This document shows positions 54,475 through 63,681 of a DNA stretch of 64,000 nucleotides, piece by piece (position 1 is the stretch's first letter; every line of letters begins with the position of its first letter). A model generated the notes under the pieces. That model worked only from the letters and a program-made list of their open reading frames with translations, was not told where the DNA came from and did not search any database. The position numbers and the translations under genes were made by a program. The DNA comes from Bacteroidota bacterium (GTDB taxonomy: Bacteria; Bacteroidota; Bacteroidia; Bacteroidales; F082): NCBI GenBank assembly GCA_018830105.1, contig JAHJTC010000006.1:1-64000 (forward strand), read 5' to 3'.

Positions 54475-55911
54475 TCAATAATTAATAAACAAAGCCGCAG
54501 TAATAAATATTCCTGCAACAATCGTTAGCATTAGAAAGAGGGGCCAAATAAACCTGAACCATTTCTCGAACGGAACACCGGCAATAGCAAGTGATGCCAT
54601 TAACACGCCGTTTGTCGGTACCACCAGGTTGGAGAATCCATCGCCAGAAATAAATATCAGCACAGCTGTTTGTCTGGAAATACCCAGCAGATCAGACAAA
54701 GGAACCATCAAAGGCATCGACACCATGGCCTGTCCGGAGGCAGAAGGAATGAAGAAATTCAGCATGGTCTGAAAAGCGTACATGCCCTGCGCCGAGAGGA
54801 TGGGATGTTTACCTTCGAGCATGGCAGCTGCCTGATACAGTATGGTATCGATGATCATTCCTTCTTCCAGAACCACCTGTATGCCACGTGCGAAACCAAC
54901 AATCAAAGCTGGTACCAGCATCATTTCCAAGCCTTTTATAAAGCTCTTCATGGCTTCATCGCCCGACATGCCGCTGATCAGGATGGTGCAAACACCTACA
55001 GCAAAAAAACCTCCTGTCATCTCAATAAGCCCCCAACCCATGGTTTGTACGGCAAAAAGGATCAGTGCAAAAAGCACAATAGCTGAGAGCGCGATGCCGA
55101 TATGCTTCCCGGTGGGTTTGTCATTTTCGTCAAGACTGGTATCGCCTTCTATTACAAAAGGGTCGTCGGGCATTACCGAACGCGATCTATCTTTTTTTAC
55201 TTTTTTACCATAAATCACCAAGAATGAAAATCCCAGAAAAGCGCAAACTAAAAAAAAGATGATGCGTAAGCCTATGCCACTTCCAATCGGTAATTCAGCA
55301 ATTCTTTGCGCGATTTGAACGGTAAACGGATTGGTAATCGCGGTTGACCAGCCCACACCGGTCGCAATTGTCAGCACACCAAGCCCAAATAGGCGGTCAT
55401 ACCCCAGTCGTTTGGAGATCATCAGGAAAATGGGGATCAATGGAATGAATTCCGCTCCCATTCCCATGAATGTTCCGGCAGAAGCAATGAAAACAAACAG
55501 GATAAAACTCAGCAGCATGGGAGAATCGCCAAATTTGTGCAACATCATATTGATAAACACATTGATGGTACCTGTGTGTTGGATCAGTGCCAGCACCGCC
55601 CCAATAATAAAAACGAAAAAAATCAGCGCAGCGGCTGAGTTAAGTCCTTTCGGGATTGAAGAAAACAGGCCTAAAAGGCTTACCGGAGTTGATTTCCCCT
55701 TAACCTCATCTCCGAGGATCACACCTTTTAACGAAAAGTGTTTTGGGATTTCTTCATAGCTACCTGGCACCACCAGGATTTGCTCCACATGATTCATCAT
55801 GCGGGTGGTTCGTTCAAACTTCCCGCTGGGGATGATATAGGTAAGCGCACTGCTAAATAGTATGATGGCTGAAAGAAAAATAAAAACATGCGGGATTTTA
55901 AAGTTTTTCAT
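54475..55911 (-). CDS. YfcC family permease
   Basis: 478 residues with about twelve helices. KIPHVFIFLSAIILFSSALTYIIPSG at the start, a short soluble stretch (LKGVILGDEVKGK) and the motif NFFIPSASGQAMVSMPLMVPL near residue 390 fit the YfcC branch of the ion transporter superfamily. Members are thought to exchange organic or amino acids. The C-terminus is hydrophobic up to the stop. A perfect 7-bp palindrome is located at 55925-55942 just upstream. Confidence 0.88.
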   Translation of the reverse strand: MKNFKIPHVFIFLSAIILFSSALTYIIPSGKFERTTRMMNHVEQILVVPGSYEEIPKHFSLKGVILGDEVKGKSTPVSLLGLFSSIPKGLNSAAALIFFVFIIGAVLALIQHTGTINVFINMMLHKFGDSPMLLSFILFVFIASAGTFMGMGAEFIPLIPIFLMISKRLGYDRLFGLGVLTIATGVGWSTAITNPFTVQIAQRIAELPIGSGIGLRIIFFLVCAFLGFSFLVIYGKKVKKDRSRSVMPDDPFVIEGDTSLDENDKPTGKHIGIALSAIVLFALILFAVQTMGWGLIEMTGGFFAVGVCTILISGMSGDEAMKSFIKGLEMMLVPALIVGFARGIQVVLEEGMIIDTILYQAAAMLEGKHPILSAQGMYAFQTMLNFFIPSASGQAMVSMPLMVPLSDLLGISRQTAVLIFISGDGFSNLVVPTNGVLMASLAIAGVPFEKWFRFIWPLFLMLTIVAGIFITAALFINY

Positions 55912-55924
55912 TTTTTAATCTCTA

Positions 55925-55942
55925 AATGATTTTAGAATCATT
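55925..55942. repeat. Short perfect inverted repeat upstream of the YfcC gene
   Basis: AATGATT, 4 bp, AATCATT. It lies 14 nt before the ATG at 55911 and 25 nt after the stop of the preceding gene. It may be an operator or a weak hairpin; no T-run follows closely on the minus strand. Confidence 0.4.
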
Positions 55943-55966
55943 AGTTTTTCTACCCTAATTTGATTG

Positions 55967-56404
55967 TTAACCATTTATCCATTTTTCAAAACTCTTATTG
56001 GGTTCGCCTTCAGCGTAGCTCCAATCGGGTTTTAGCCGCAAGCCGCCCTCTTTTCTCCAGATAAAATCCATGGCTTCGTTCCTGTCTTTTGGGTTGTTAA
56101 TTTTTAACAGTAATAGATTCCTTTCATCCAGTTCAATTATTCCGATTACCGAGCTAATGTTTTGGGCAAGCAGGGCATTGGATAATACCTCCGCCTGATG
56201 CAGATTATAAGTGGCCCAAACAATACCATATTTGCCTGAAAGAAGCGTATCTTCATCCAAAGAAATATCAAATTCCAGGGGAGTTCCCGGTGGCAGGTCA
56301 GGGCTGTTTTTATTGCTGAGCCACTTCCATGAAATAGCAATATTCGGATGGAGCACAATTGCTCCATCCGAATTGAATATCCCTGTTTTTTTGATAAGTT
56401 TCAA
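55967..56404 (-). CDS. Small protein with DUF2007-like domain
   Basis: 145 residues, no membrane segment. WATYNLHQAEVLSNALLAQNISS and IGIIELDERNLLLLKINN resemble the DUF2007 'signal-transducing' fold, in which a YxxxxxxxAexlxxxLexxgI helix is typical. Flanking segments (WKWLSNKNSPDLPPG, LRLKPDWSYAEG) are not recognised. It may be co-transcribed with the YfcC permease downstream (55-bp gap). Function unknown. Confidence 0.6.
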   Translation of the reverse strand: MKLIKKTGIFNSDGAIVLHPNIAISWKWLSNKNSPDLPPGTPLEFDISLDEDTLLSGKYGIVWATYNLHQAEVLSNALLAQNISSVIGIIELDERNLLLLKINNPKDRNEAMDFIWRKEGGLRLKPDWSYAEGEPNKSFEKWING

Positions 56405-56460
56405 GATTTAGGGTTTTTGGGGGCTATAGGCCATGCTTTAAATCAGACACTAATTATTTC

Positions 56461-57237
56461 CTATTTCGCCGGTGGATTATGACTCAAGTCTTCATCGCGC
56501 ATATAGAGATAAGCCCAGGATTCTTCGACGACATCGCGCATCTCGGCCTGCATCTGATCTCTTTTTTCCTTTCCGTGCGCGTTCTCATAAATGGTCCATA
56601 CATTATCGCGATCTACATCCAGTTGAGCAAAATTTTTGAACGGAGTGGCTACAAAAATATCTTCTGTGTCCTTGCTGCCTCCCATGACGCTGTACCAGAA
56701 TCCACGTGGCGATCCTTCAACTTTGGTTACGGCATCAGTTATTTCCTTAACACCTTCCATGAATTTTTTCCAGTCGTTTACCTGCCATGATGATACCCAT
56801 AAAACCGGATCGGGATTGGGATAGGATTTGCTGTAGTCGGGCATAAACCTGGCAAAATTGCTTTCAGCTGATTCTACGTGCGGGTTGATCAGATCGCGGG
56901 CAAGCATGCGGCAATTTTTTCCGGACTCGTCTGTTTCATCCATTTCGGCCCAATTGCTCATACTTGAAGTCAGGATATACACATTTCCTTTTCCCTGAAT
57001 TCTTTTCCAGATATTCCAGGTCCACTCGCCACCATTTTCGAGGTAACAGGCTTTCCAGGCTTTTATACCTTCTTTGAACTGATTGTCCTGGCCAGGCTTT
57101 ATGGTGAATGTTGTCATCGAAAGGATAAAGCCTTTTTCGCTTTCCTGTGCCTGAATTTTATTGCTTAACAAGGTTGAAAAAGCAACGATTAATGCTACAA
57201 ATAAGAAATTTGTACGCTGTACGGTAAGAGTTTTCAT
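56461..57237 (-). CDS. Secreted protein with dimeric alpha-beta-barrel-like halves
   Basis: 258 residues with a signal peptide (ending KIQAQ). Two halves seem to repeat a ferredoxin-like pattern: SMTTFTIKPGQDNQFKEGIKAW near 40, and WVSSWQVNDWKKFMEGVKEI near 150. Each is followed by a segment such as VYILTSSMSNWAEMD and IFVATPFKNFAQLD. This resembles antibiotic-biosynthesis-monooxygenase-type domains, but the match is by pattern only. A TACTTTTG -7-like box is at 57317-57324. Function unknown. Confidence 0.6.
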   Translation of the reverse strand: MKTLTVQRTNFLFVALIVAFSTLLSNKIQAQESEKGFILSMTTFTIKPGQDNQFKEGIKAWKACYLENGGEWTWNIWKRIQGKGNVYILTSSMSNWAEMDETDESGKNCRMLARDLINPHVESAESNFARFMPDYSKSYPNPDPVLWVSSWQVNDWKKFMEGVKEITDAVTKVEGSPRGFWYSVMGGSKDTEDIFVATPFKNFAQLDVDRDNVWTIYENAHGKEKRDQMQAEMRDVVEESWAYLYMRDEDLSHNPPAK

Positions 57238-57316
57238 AACTAAGTTGATTTTAAAAAATGCCTACTCTTTGAAAAAGGATTTTCGGCAGCCTCCTTTTAT
57301 TCGAAAAGAACTGCGT

Positions 57317-57324
57317 CAAAAGTA
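57317..57324 (-). promoter_or_regulatory. Possible -7 element for the secreted protein gene
   Basis: TACTTTTG on the minus strand, about 80 nt before the ATG at 57237. No -33 partner identified. Confidence 0.35.
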
Positions 57325-57424
57325 GCCCGGCAAGAAGGCTGTCGGCTAGGATTTTTATTACAATGTGTTGGACATTTCGATCAGAGCATCATTTTAAGCT
57401 GGAATAGGAGGAGAGGATATTGTT

Positions 57425-57646
57425 AACGACAGGAAATTTATTAAAATCAAATTTTCATGACAAGAAGGATATGGCGCATATTCTTACGGCAAATCTCATA
57501 TTCAACAAGTGATTCAATACGTACAGCAACAAGAGGCACATCACAAGAAAAAAACTTTTATCGAAGAATACAAAGAATTTCTGGATGCTTTTGATATCCC
57601 ATTCGACGAACGATATATTTTCAAACCAATTGAACATGAACAATGA
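57425..57646 (+). pseudogene. Remnant of REP-associated tyrosine transposase (Y1/IS200-like)
   Basis: The C-terminal ~73 codons of a transposase are readable: NDRKFIKIKFS, stop, QEGYGAYSYGKSHI, then QYVQQQEAHHKKKTFIEEY and YIFKPIE. The stop at 57458-57460 (TGA) replaces the Trp (TGG) normal in the WQxGYGAFSYSKS motif; the Tyr-rich GYGAYSYGKSHI motif is intact. The catalytic HUH region is missing and nothing upstream of ~57410 aligns. It is a 5'-truncated, nonsense-mutated relic. Three REP-like palindromes follow immediately, as expected for this element class. Confidence 0.75.
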
Positions 57647-57690
57647 TTAAGTACCTACGGCACTAAAATGGTTGTGTTGGAATTTTGTTC

Positions 57691-57840
57691 TACCAATATT
57701 ATGTCCCTATGGGACATTAACAACGGTCAGCTTAGAACAAGCGAAAAGATTAACTTTGTGTAAGTCAACAATCGAATTATGTTCCGTTAGGAACAAGATA
57801 TTGGTAAAAAATTAACACAAGTCCCGTAGGGACATAATAT
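57691..57840. repeat. Three REP-like palindromes
   Basis: Unit 1 (57691-57720) reads TACCAATATT then ATGTCCCTATGGGACAT. Unit 2 (57781-57806) has GTTCCGTTAGGAAC followed by ATATTGGTA. Unit 3 (57821-57840) has GTCCCGTAGGGAC followed by ATAATAT. The shared parts are a GTYCC-loop-GGRAC hairpin and an AATATTGGTA-like flank. The orientation of unit 1 is opposite to units 2 and 3. Their position beside the transposase relic fits REP elements. No gene is seen in the rest of 57238-57896. Confidence 0.7.
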
Positions 57841-57896
57841 AAATCACATGGCAAATTAATGGTGTTTTCTACCAGCTCCAAAAACCATAAACGAAA

Positions 57897-60800
57897 TTAA
57901 GTTCCTTTGATCTGGTCATGAAACTCCGACGGGCTACACCCAAATTGTTTTTTGAAGGCACGCGAAAAATAGGCATTGTCATTAAAGCCCACCTGGTAAC
58001 TGATTTCGGAAACCGAACCGGCCTTTTGCTTCAATAAATCTGCAGCTCTTTGTAGCCGGAATGAGCGAATCATCTGTCCCGGAGGCTGATCAATCAAGGC
58101 GTTGAGCTTGCGGTTGAGCTGGGTAACACTCATGTTCACATGTTCTGCAAGCAGCTCAACAGAGAATTGCTCATCGCCAAAATTTGATGCTATTGTTTGT
58201 ATTACTTTTTCCAGAAATACCTGATCAGCCGAAACCACACTCACCTCAGAAGGTTTGATGTTCAATGATTTACTGAACCGCTTTTTGAGTTGCATGCGCT
58301 GATGGAGGAGGTTTTTTACGGTTGCCATCAGTTCTTTTGCACTGAAAGGTTTGGTCAGGTAGGCGTCAACACCAGCGTCAAGGCCCTCGATTTTATCCTC
58401 AAGGCCACCCCTTGCTGTAAGCATGATGATGGGAATATGGCTTGTTTTTTCATTCAGCCTGATGGCATTACAGAACTGGTATCCATCCATTTTTGGCATC
58501 ATGACATCCGTAATAATCAAATCCGGCACTATTTCCTGCGCCAAACTTAATCCCTGTTCGCCTTCGATGGCTTCAAAAGCATGGTATTCGCCTTCAATTT
58601 GCTCGCGAATATAGGCGCGCACATCTTTATTGTCTTCAACAATAAGAACGATTTTTTTAGCGCCTTCTAATTGCTGGGTTGGCTCAATAGGTTTGTCTAA
58701 CGAATTTTTAGTGTGCAACCCGTCATCCAAACCTTCGGAATTGATTTCCTGCGATCTTGTCTCCGAAACCGGACTTTTGTTCTGCCCGGTATAAGCGTAG
58801 GGGAGAGTAACGATAAATTGAGTCCCCGCGTTTAGCTTGCTGTTCACCCTGATCTTTCCCTTGTGCAACAGCACCAGCTCTTTGGCAAGTGCCAGTCCGA
58901 TTCCTGTGCCTTCGTGCTCGCGGGTGTTTGAATCATCTACCTGATAAAAACGATCGAATATATTTTCAAGTTTGTCCTTCGGAATGCCACAGCCTGTATC
59001 TTGCACTTTTATTTCGATTAAATGCGCGTTTGCAATGCCAATACCAATTTTAATGGCACCGTTTTCGGGGGTAAATTTGAAGGCATTGGATAGCAGGTTA
59101 TAAAATACCTTTTCCATTTTATCGGTATCAAAAAGTACGGTGATATCATCCGCTTCCGATTCGAAGCTAAGCCGGATTTTCTTTTGCGCTGCCATTGATT
59201 CGAACGAAAAGAAAAGGTTTTTAAGGAAAGACACCATATTGTTGTTTTCGGCGTAAAGCTCCATGCCTCCTGCTTCGAGTTTCGACAAATCGAGCAGTTC
59301 ATTAATCAGTTTGAGTAAGCGGCGGGCATTGCGGTTGGCAACCTGAAGTTTCCCCTTTTCTTTGCTGTCGATGGCCGATGACATCACGTTTTCTATTTGC
59401 CCGAGAATCAAGGTGAGCGGCGTGCGGAATTCATGGGAAATATTGGCATAAAACTGCGACTTCATCTGATCAAGATTCCTAAGCGAGTCGGTGGTAACCT
59501 TTTCGAGTTTTAACTGGTTACGCAGGCGAATTCTGTTCAACTCGTAACGCCTGATGCCCGAAATTATCAGTAGAAAAGCCAATACATAGAGCAGAAAAGC
59601 CCACCAGGTGAGCCACCAGGGCGGAAGAACCCGGAAACGATAGGAAATGGGTTCGCTCCAGATGCCGTCCGGGCTTTTGGCCTTTACCTTAAAAGTATAA
59701 TTACCCTGGGGAAGGTTCCGGTAATCAACGGTTGATTTTTCAGTCGCTACATTCCACTGCTCATCGTAGCCTTCAAGGAAATACTGATAGCGGACTAAAA
59801 ACGGTCTGCTTGTTTCGACTGCAACAAAATCGAAACTGATGGTATTGAACGAAAAGGGCAACACCAGATTCTCCGGGATTGCGCTGAAGGGTTTTACATC
59901 ATCGAAATGAATAGCACTGAACTTGAAACTCATGGTGTCGCGCTCAGAATTACTTAAGGTTCTGCCAAATACAAGCAGTTCATCAAGCACATAAGCAGGC
60001 ACATTTGCTGAAGATGCTAAAGAACTTTCTGTAGTGGATCTTGCCCTTTTAAGGCTTTGCCAACTGATTTTTTCGTTGTTGATTCTGATTTCCTGAATCT
60101 CCGGAAATAAAGCGCTGCTTGATTTTCGGACTTCTTTATAGTCAAAGCGCACCAGTTTGTCGCCCGTTCCCAGCCACACAAAACCATGGCTGTCAATGTG
60201 CATACTGTAGTTGTTGCTGATATCTTTGATGGGATAGCCGGTTTTTTGGTTATAGTATTCAATTCCGGCGCTTGCAATTTTTTTCCCTTCCGCTGCCAGG
60301 CCTCCTTTGAGCACCGTAAGCCCTTTGCTGGTTCCAATCAGGATATTGCCAGCTTCATCTTCCAAAATCCCATAAACCACATCATTGGCAAGTCCATTGG
60401 TAGTATTGAAGTTTTGGAAAAGATCACGATCTGCTTCCGTAAAATTTGTTTTCTTCAGCGCTTCGAGCTTGCTTTTTCTGATGATTGAAACGCCACCACC
60501 CCAGCTTCCGATAAGCAGATTGCCAAACCTGTCCTGCGTTACGATAGATAATTTGTTGTCGGGGAGCCCCTGTGCCTTCGTGAAATTGATAAATCTTTTG
60601 CCGTCATAACGGCTCAAGCCGCCCCTTGTGGCGAGCCAAACCGTTCCCGTTTCGTCTTCATGCATGTCCCACACGGTATTGTGCACCAAGCCCTGGGCTG
60701 TGGTATATTGAACGAATGAATGGCCGTCAAATCTGTTGAGTCCCTTTTCATAGGTTCCCAGCCAGACATTTCCCCGGCTGTCTTCCATCAAACTCACCAC

Positions 60801-62300
60801 ATTATTGTTAACCATGCCCTGATCGGTTTTGTAAGTGGTGATCGATTTTTCGTTGTAGTGGTTTAGTCCGTTGCCCGAGCCATACCAAAGGTGACCATTT
60901 TTATCAAAGAGCATAGTCAGGACGTTATGGCTGGTTAATCCCTGTGTCGTTGAAAATTGAATAAATGAATCGTTGTTGGGGTTGAGCGTGTCGCGCTCCA
61001 GTTTGGTGATGCCGCCATCCTGAACGCCAAACCACATATTCCCTGCAGAGTCTTCGGCTATTGAGAAAACTGCTTTTCTCAAAAGTCCCTGTTGCTGTTT
61101 GTATTCTAAAGTACTGAGACCATCAAGGCGGCTCAACCCACCGCCGCTTGTGCCAAACCAAATGCTTCCTGAGGCATCTTCGGTAATGCAGATGATGCTG
61201 TTGTTGGCTAATCCCTGATTGGAGGTAAAGTTGAGAAAAAAGGCTTCATCCTTTTTTAAGGAGGAAACACCCGCCTTGGAGCCAAACCAAAGGGTTCCCT
61301 CGCTGTCTTCAACAATCGAAGTGATCTTATCGCTTACAAGTCCGTCAGTCATAGTAAAGTTGACAGTGGCAGCATTTTCGGTATCGGCTTTTTCAGGGTC
61401 GAACCTGAACACGCCCTCATCGGTACCAAACCAAATCATTCCATCACCATCCTCAGCTATGCAGTTGATGAAGAGGCCTTCCAAACCGCATTGTTTTGAA
61501 TAATCAGTGAAAGTGATTTTTCCTGCAGGTTCAGCCCAGGGGTCATATTTCATTATACCGCGGTCAGTAATAACCCAGATGCTGCCTTTTTGGTCTTCGA
61601 TAATTGCACGGGTATAATTTCCTATAAATCCGTGTTCTTCATGGATAAGAATAAATTTTTCTGGGCTTGTACTTTTATCCAAAGACACAGACCTGCACAA
61701 TCCCTTTGCAGTTGCAGCCCATAGCGTTCCCTGCCTGTCTTCGAGCGATTGAAGCACATCATTATCAGGAAGTCCATCTGCCGTTGTGAAGTTTTTAAAC
61801 GAAACGCCATCATATTTGCTCAGGCCGCCAAAAGTGCTGAACCAAATATTTCCCTGCCTGTCTTCAGTAATGGAGTTTATAAGATTATGCGGTAAGCCAT
61901 GAGCAGAACTAAAATTTGTAAATGTTTTTCCATCGAATTTGCTCACGCCATTGCCGAAAGTGCCAAACCACAGCTTACCAGCATGGTCTTTAAATCCGCA
62001 AAGGATGCTGCTCAGTGCCAATCCCTGATCCGTATTAAAGTTTTCCATGGAGATATAAAAGTCTGCCCGCTGCTTTTGCGGTAAAGGTTTTCGGGATAAA
62101 TCAACTTGTTCAGGTTTCGGGTGGTCGCTCAGGAGACCGACAACCGGATTATCATGATAAACGGCAACCGGTGCATAAATCGAATCGGTGGAAGTAGAAG
62201 TACTTAGCGGCAAAGGCTCAGCCAGCTGCTTGCAGGCTGCAAGGGAAATAAGCAGCATCAAGGGCAATAAAGATAAACAGCTTGGTTGAGTTTTACGCAT
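57897..62300 (-). CDS. Hybrid two-component system regulator (sensor-propeller, kinase, receiver, AraC)
   Basis: About 1467 residues from the ATG at 62300. This start begins a lipoprotein-like signal (LISLAAC); a start at 62321 would sit too close to the -7-like box at 62324-62331. Order: two seven-bladed periplasmic propellers of Reg_prop repeats (many GxLWFGTxGGLSRYDG units, residues ~90-740), Y_Y_Y domain, transmembrane helix (WLTWWAFLLYVLAFLLIISG), H-box SHEFRTPLTLILGQ, ATPase (GTGIGLALAKELV), receiver (LIITDVMMPKMDG) and AraC helix-turn-helix (SEISYQVGFNDNAYFSRAFKKQFG). Such proteins sense glycans or other ligands. No SusC/SusD pair is in the window. Confidence 0.95.
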   Translation of the reverse strand: MRKTQPSCLSLLPLMLLISLAACKQLAEPLPLSTSTSTDSIYAPVAVYHDNPVVGLLSDHPKPEQVDLSRKPLPQKQRADFYISMENFNTDQGLALSSILCGFKDHAGKLWFGTFGNGVSKFDGKTFTNFSSAHGLPHNLINSITEDRQGNIWFSTFGGLSKYDGVSFKNFTTADGLPDNDVLQSLEDRQGTLWAATAKGLCRSVSLDKSTSPEKFILIHEEHGFIGNYTRAIIEDQKGSIWVITDRGIMKYDPWAEPAGKITFTDYSKQCGLEGLFINCIAEDGDGMIWFGTDEGVFRFDPEKADTENAATVNFTMTDGLVSDKITSIVEDSEGTLWFGSKAGVSSLKKDEAFFLNFTSNQGLANNSIICITEDASGSIWFGTSGGGLSRLDGLSTLEYKQQQGLLRKAVFSIAEDSAGNMWFGVQDGGITKLERDTLNPNNDSFIQFSTTQGLTSHNVLTMLFDKNGHLWYGSGNGLNHYNEKSITTYKTDQGMVNNNVVSLMEDSRGNVWLGTYEKGLNRFDGHSFVQYTTAQGLVHNTVWDMHEDETGTVWLATRGGLSRYDGKRFINFTKAQGLPDNKLSIVTQDRFGNLLIGSWGGGVSIIRKSKLEALKKTNFTEADRDLFQNFNTTNGLANDVVYGILEDEAGNILIGTSKGLTVLKGGLAAEGKKIASAGIEYYNQKTGYPIKDISNNYSMHIDSHGFVWLGTGDKLVRFDYKEVRKSSSALFPEIQEIRINNEKISWQSLKRARSTTESSLASSANVPAYVLDELLVFGRTLSNSERDTMSFKFSAIHFDDVKPFSAIPENLVLPFSFNTISFDFVAVETSRPFLVRYQYFLEGYDEQWNVATEKSTVDYRNLPQGNYTFKVKAKSPDGIWSEPISYRFRVLPPWWLTWWAFLLYVLAFLLIISGIRRYELNRIRLRNQLKLEKVTTDSLRNLDQMKSQFYANISHEFRTPLTLILGQIENVMSSAIDSKEKGKLQVANRNARRLLKLINELLDLSKLEAGGMELYAENNNMVSFLKNLFFSFESMAAQKKIRLSFESEADDITVLFDTDKMEKVFYNLLSNAFKFTPENGAIKIGIGIANAHLIEIKVQDTGCGIPKDKLENIFDRFYQVDDSNTREHEGTGIGLALAKELVLLHKGKIRVNSKLNAGTQFIVTLPYAYTGQNKSPVSETRSQEINSEGLDDGLHTKNSLDKPIEPTQQLEGAKKIVLIVEDNKDVRAYIREQIEGEYHAFEAIEGEQGLSLAQEIVPDLIITDVMMPKMDGYQFCNAIRLNEKTSHIPIIMLTARGGLEDKIEGLDAGVDAYLTKPFSAKELMATVKNLLHQRMQLKKRFSKSLNIKPSEVSVVSADQVFLEKVIQTIASNFGDEQFSVELLAEHVNMSVTQLNRKLNALIDQPPGQMIRSFRLQRAADLLKQKAGSVSEISYQVGFNDNAYFSRAFKKQFGCSPSEFHDQIKGT

Positions 62301-62323
62301 TACATCACAGGGATTTACCATCT

Positions 62324-62331
62324 CAAAAGTA
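62324..62331 (-). promoter_or_regulatory. Possible -7 element of the hybrid regulator gene
   Basis: TACTTTTG on the minus strand, 24 nt before the ATG at 62300. A transcript starting just after it would lack or nearly lack the ATG at 62321, which favours the later start. Confidence 0.4.
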
Positions 62332-62439
62332 AACTATTATTTAGATAATGGATATTTGAGAAAGATTCGCCACAATAGGTTACTCCAGAATGTCAGATTA
62401 GACATTAATATGTGCTCATTATTTTTTAAAAATTAGCTA

Positions 62440-62470
62440 TTGACTTTTTTTGCAAATGGCTGTAAATTTG
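62440..62470 (+). promoter_or_regulatory. Bacteroidota-type promoter of the PD40 protein gene
   Basis: TTG at 62440-62442 and TAAATTTG at 62463-62470 are separated by 20 bp, matching the -33 TTTG / -7 TAnnTTTG pattern. The ATG at 62506 follows after 35 nt. This is the clearest promoter in the window. Confidence 0.7.
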
Positions 62471-62505
62471 TAGTTCACAAGTAGTTAAAACCTAATTAAA
62501 ACAAC

Positions 62506-63681
62506 ATGAAACGAATTTTTACCTTAGCAATTTTGCTGACATTGAGCGCAATCAATTTGCTGGCTCAAGACTGCCATAATTATTGGGCAGTTGTATCTCC
62601 CGATGGCAATTACCTCTATTTTTCGTCCGACCGGCAAGGTGAGGGATGGGATCTTTATCGCAGCAATATCGATGGATCAAATTTGCTTCACCTGACGAAT
62701 TTCACAGGTAATGAGTTTTTCCCATCCGTTAGTCCGGATGGCAGTAAGGTGTTGTTTCAGCATGGCGACTATGGTGCACAAGCTGAGATATACGTCATGA
62801 ACAACGATGGTAGCGAGCTTACGCGTTTAACGAACAATTCCATTTATGATGGTGCTCCAAGTTATTCGCCTGATGGCCAACAAATTCTTTTTTCGGCCTG
62901 GGATACTGATTATTATCCTGAAATTTTTCTGATGGATACTGACGGGTCCAATGGGGTTCAATTGACAACAATGAGTGGGGCTTTTTGGAACTCTGCTCCA
63001 AGGTTTCATCCCTCAGGAGAAAAAATTTACTTTCAGGCCGGCTTCAATGCTGATGATCATTTAGCGATGATCAATACCGATGGTTCAGGATGGACGGATA
63101 TTACTGAAGCCAATACTTTTGGTTATACTGAGGCCAATATTTTCTTTAATGCTGATGGTTCTAAGATGACCTTTTTTACGACCGAAAACCTGGGGTATAA
63201 CAATGGCGGCGATTTGGTAATGGCCAATGCTGACGGATCAAACTGGACGTATCTCAGCAACGCGGCGCCAGGCGAATATTATTATCAGGCGAGTTTTCAT
63301 CCCAACAATGGAAAGCTATATGTAACTCATATGCCAGCAACGAGTGAGAAGTGGAATATTTACACCATGCAGCAGGATGGCAGCAATCTTGTGCCTTTGA
63401 CAAATTGCAGTCTCACAGGTTTGAATGAGGGAGAACAAATTGTAAAGGTTGAACTGAAGCCCAATCCTGTGCAGGATATGATGACGATAAATGTTACTGG
63501 TATTAAGGGAATTAAAAACCTGGAGATTGTATCGCTTACCGGCCAAACGATCCAAACCTTTGAATGGACGAATAACCCAAGTGAAATAATTGATCTTTCT
63601 GCATTGAGGGAAGGCGTTTATTTTTGTCGCATCTCAGGTGAAAACACAACAGTAACACGGAAATTTATGGTTGTTCGGTAA
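62506..63681 (+). CDS. T9SS-secreted PD40/TolB-like beta-propeller protein
   Basis: 391 residues. A signal peptide ends at LLAQD. Six or so PD40-type repeats follow, each with SPDG...ILFSSxR and IYxMNxDGSxLxxLT (for example VSPDGNYLYFSSDRQGEGWD and EIFLMDTDGSNGVQLT). The last ~75 residues are a T9SS type A sorting domain (VELKPNPVQDMMTIN to TRKFMVVR). It probably folds into a surface-exposed or released propeller. A strong promoter is at 62440-62470. It is divergent from the hybrid regulator and might be in its regulon. Confidence 0.9.
   Translation: MKRIFTLAILLTLSAINLLAQDCHNYWAVVSPDGNYLYFSSDRQGEGWDLYRSNIDGSNLLHLTNFTGNEFFPSVSPDGSKVLFQHGDYGAQAEIYVMNNDGSELTRLTNNSIYDGAPSYSPDGQQILFSAWDTDYYPEIFLMDTDGSNGVQLTTMSGAFWNSAPRFHPSGEKIYFQAGFNADDHLAMINTDGSGWTDITEANTFGYTEANIFFNADGSKMTFFTTENLGYNNGGDLVMANADGSNWTYLSNAAPGEYYYQASFHPNNGKLYVTHMPATSEKWNIYTMQQDGSNLVPLTNCSLTGLNEGEQIVKVELKPNPVQDMMTINVTGIKGIKNLEIVSLTGQTIQTFEWTNNPSEIIDLSALREGVYFCRISGENTTVTRKFMVVR

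Noticed and set aside
57691..57840. CRISPR-like array
   Set aside because: Only three imperfect palindromic units in mixed orientation with uneven spacing; fits REP elements.
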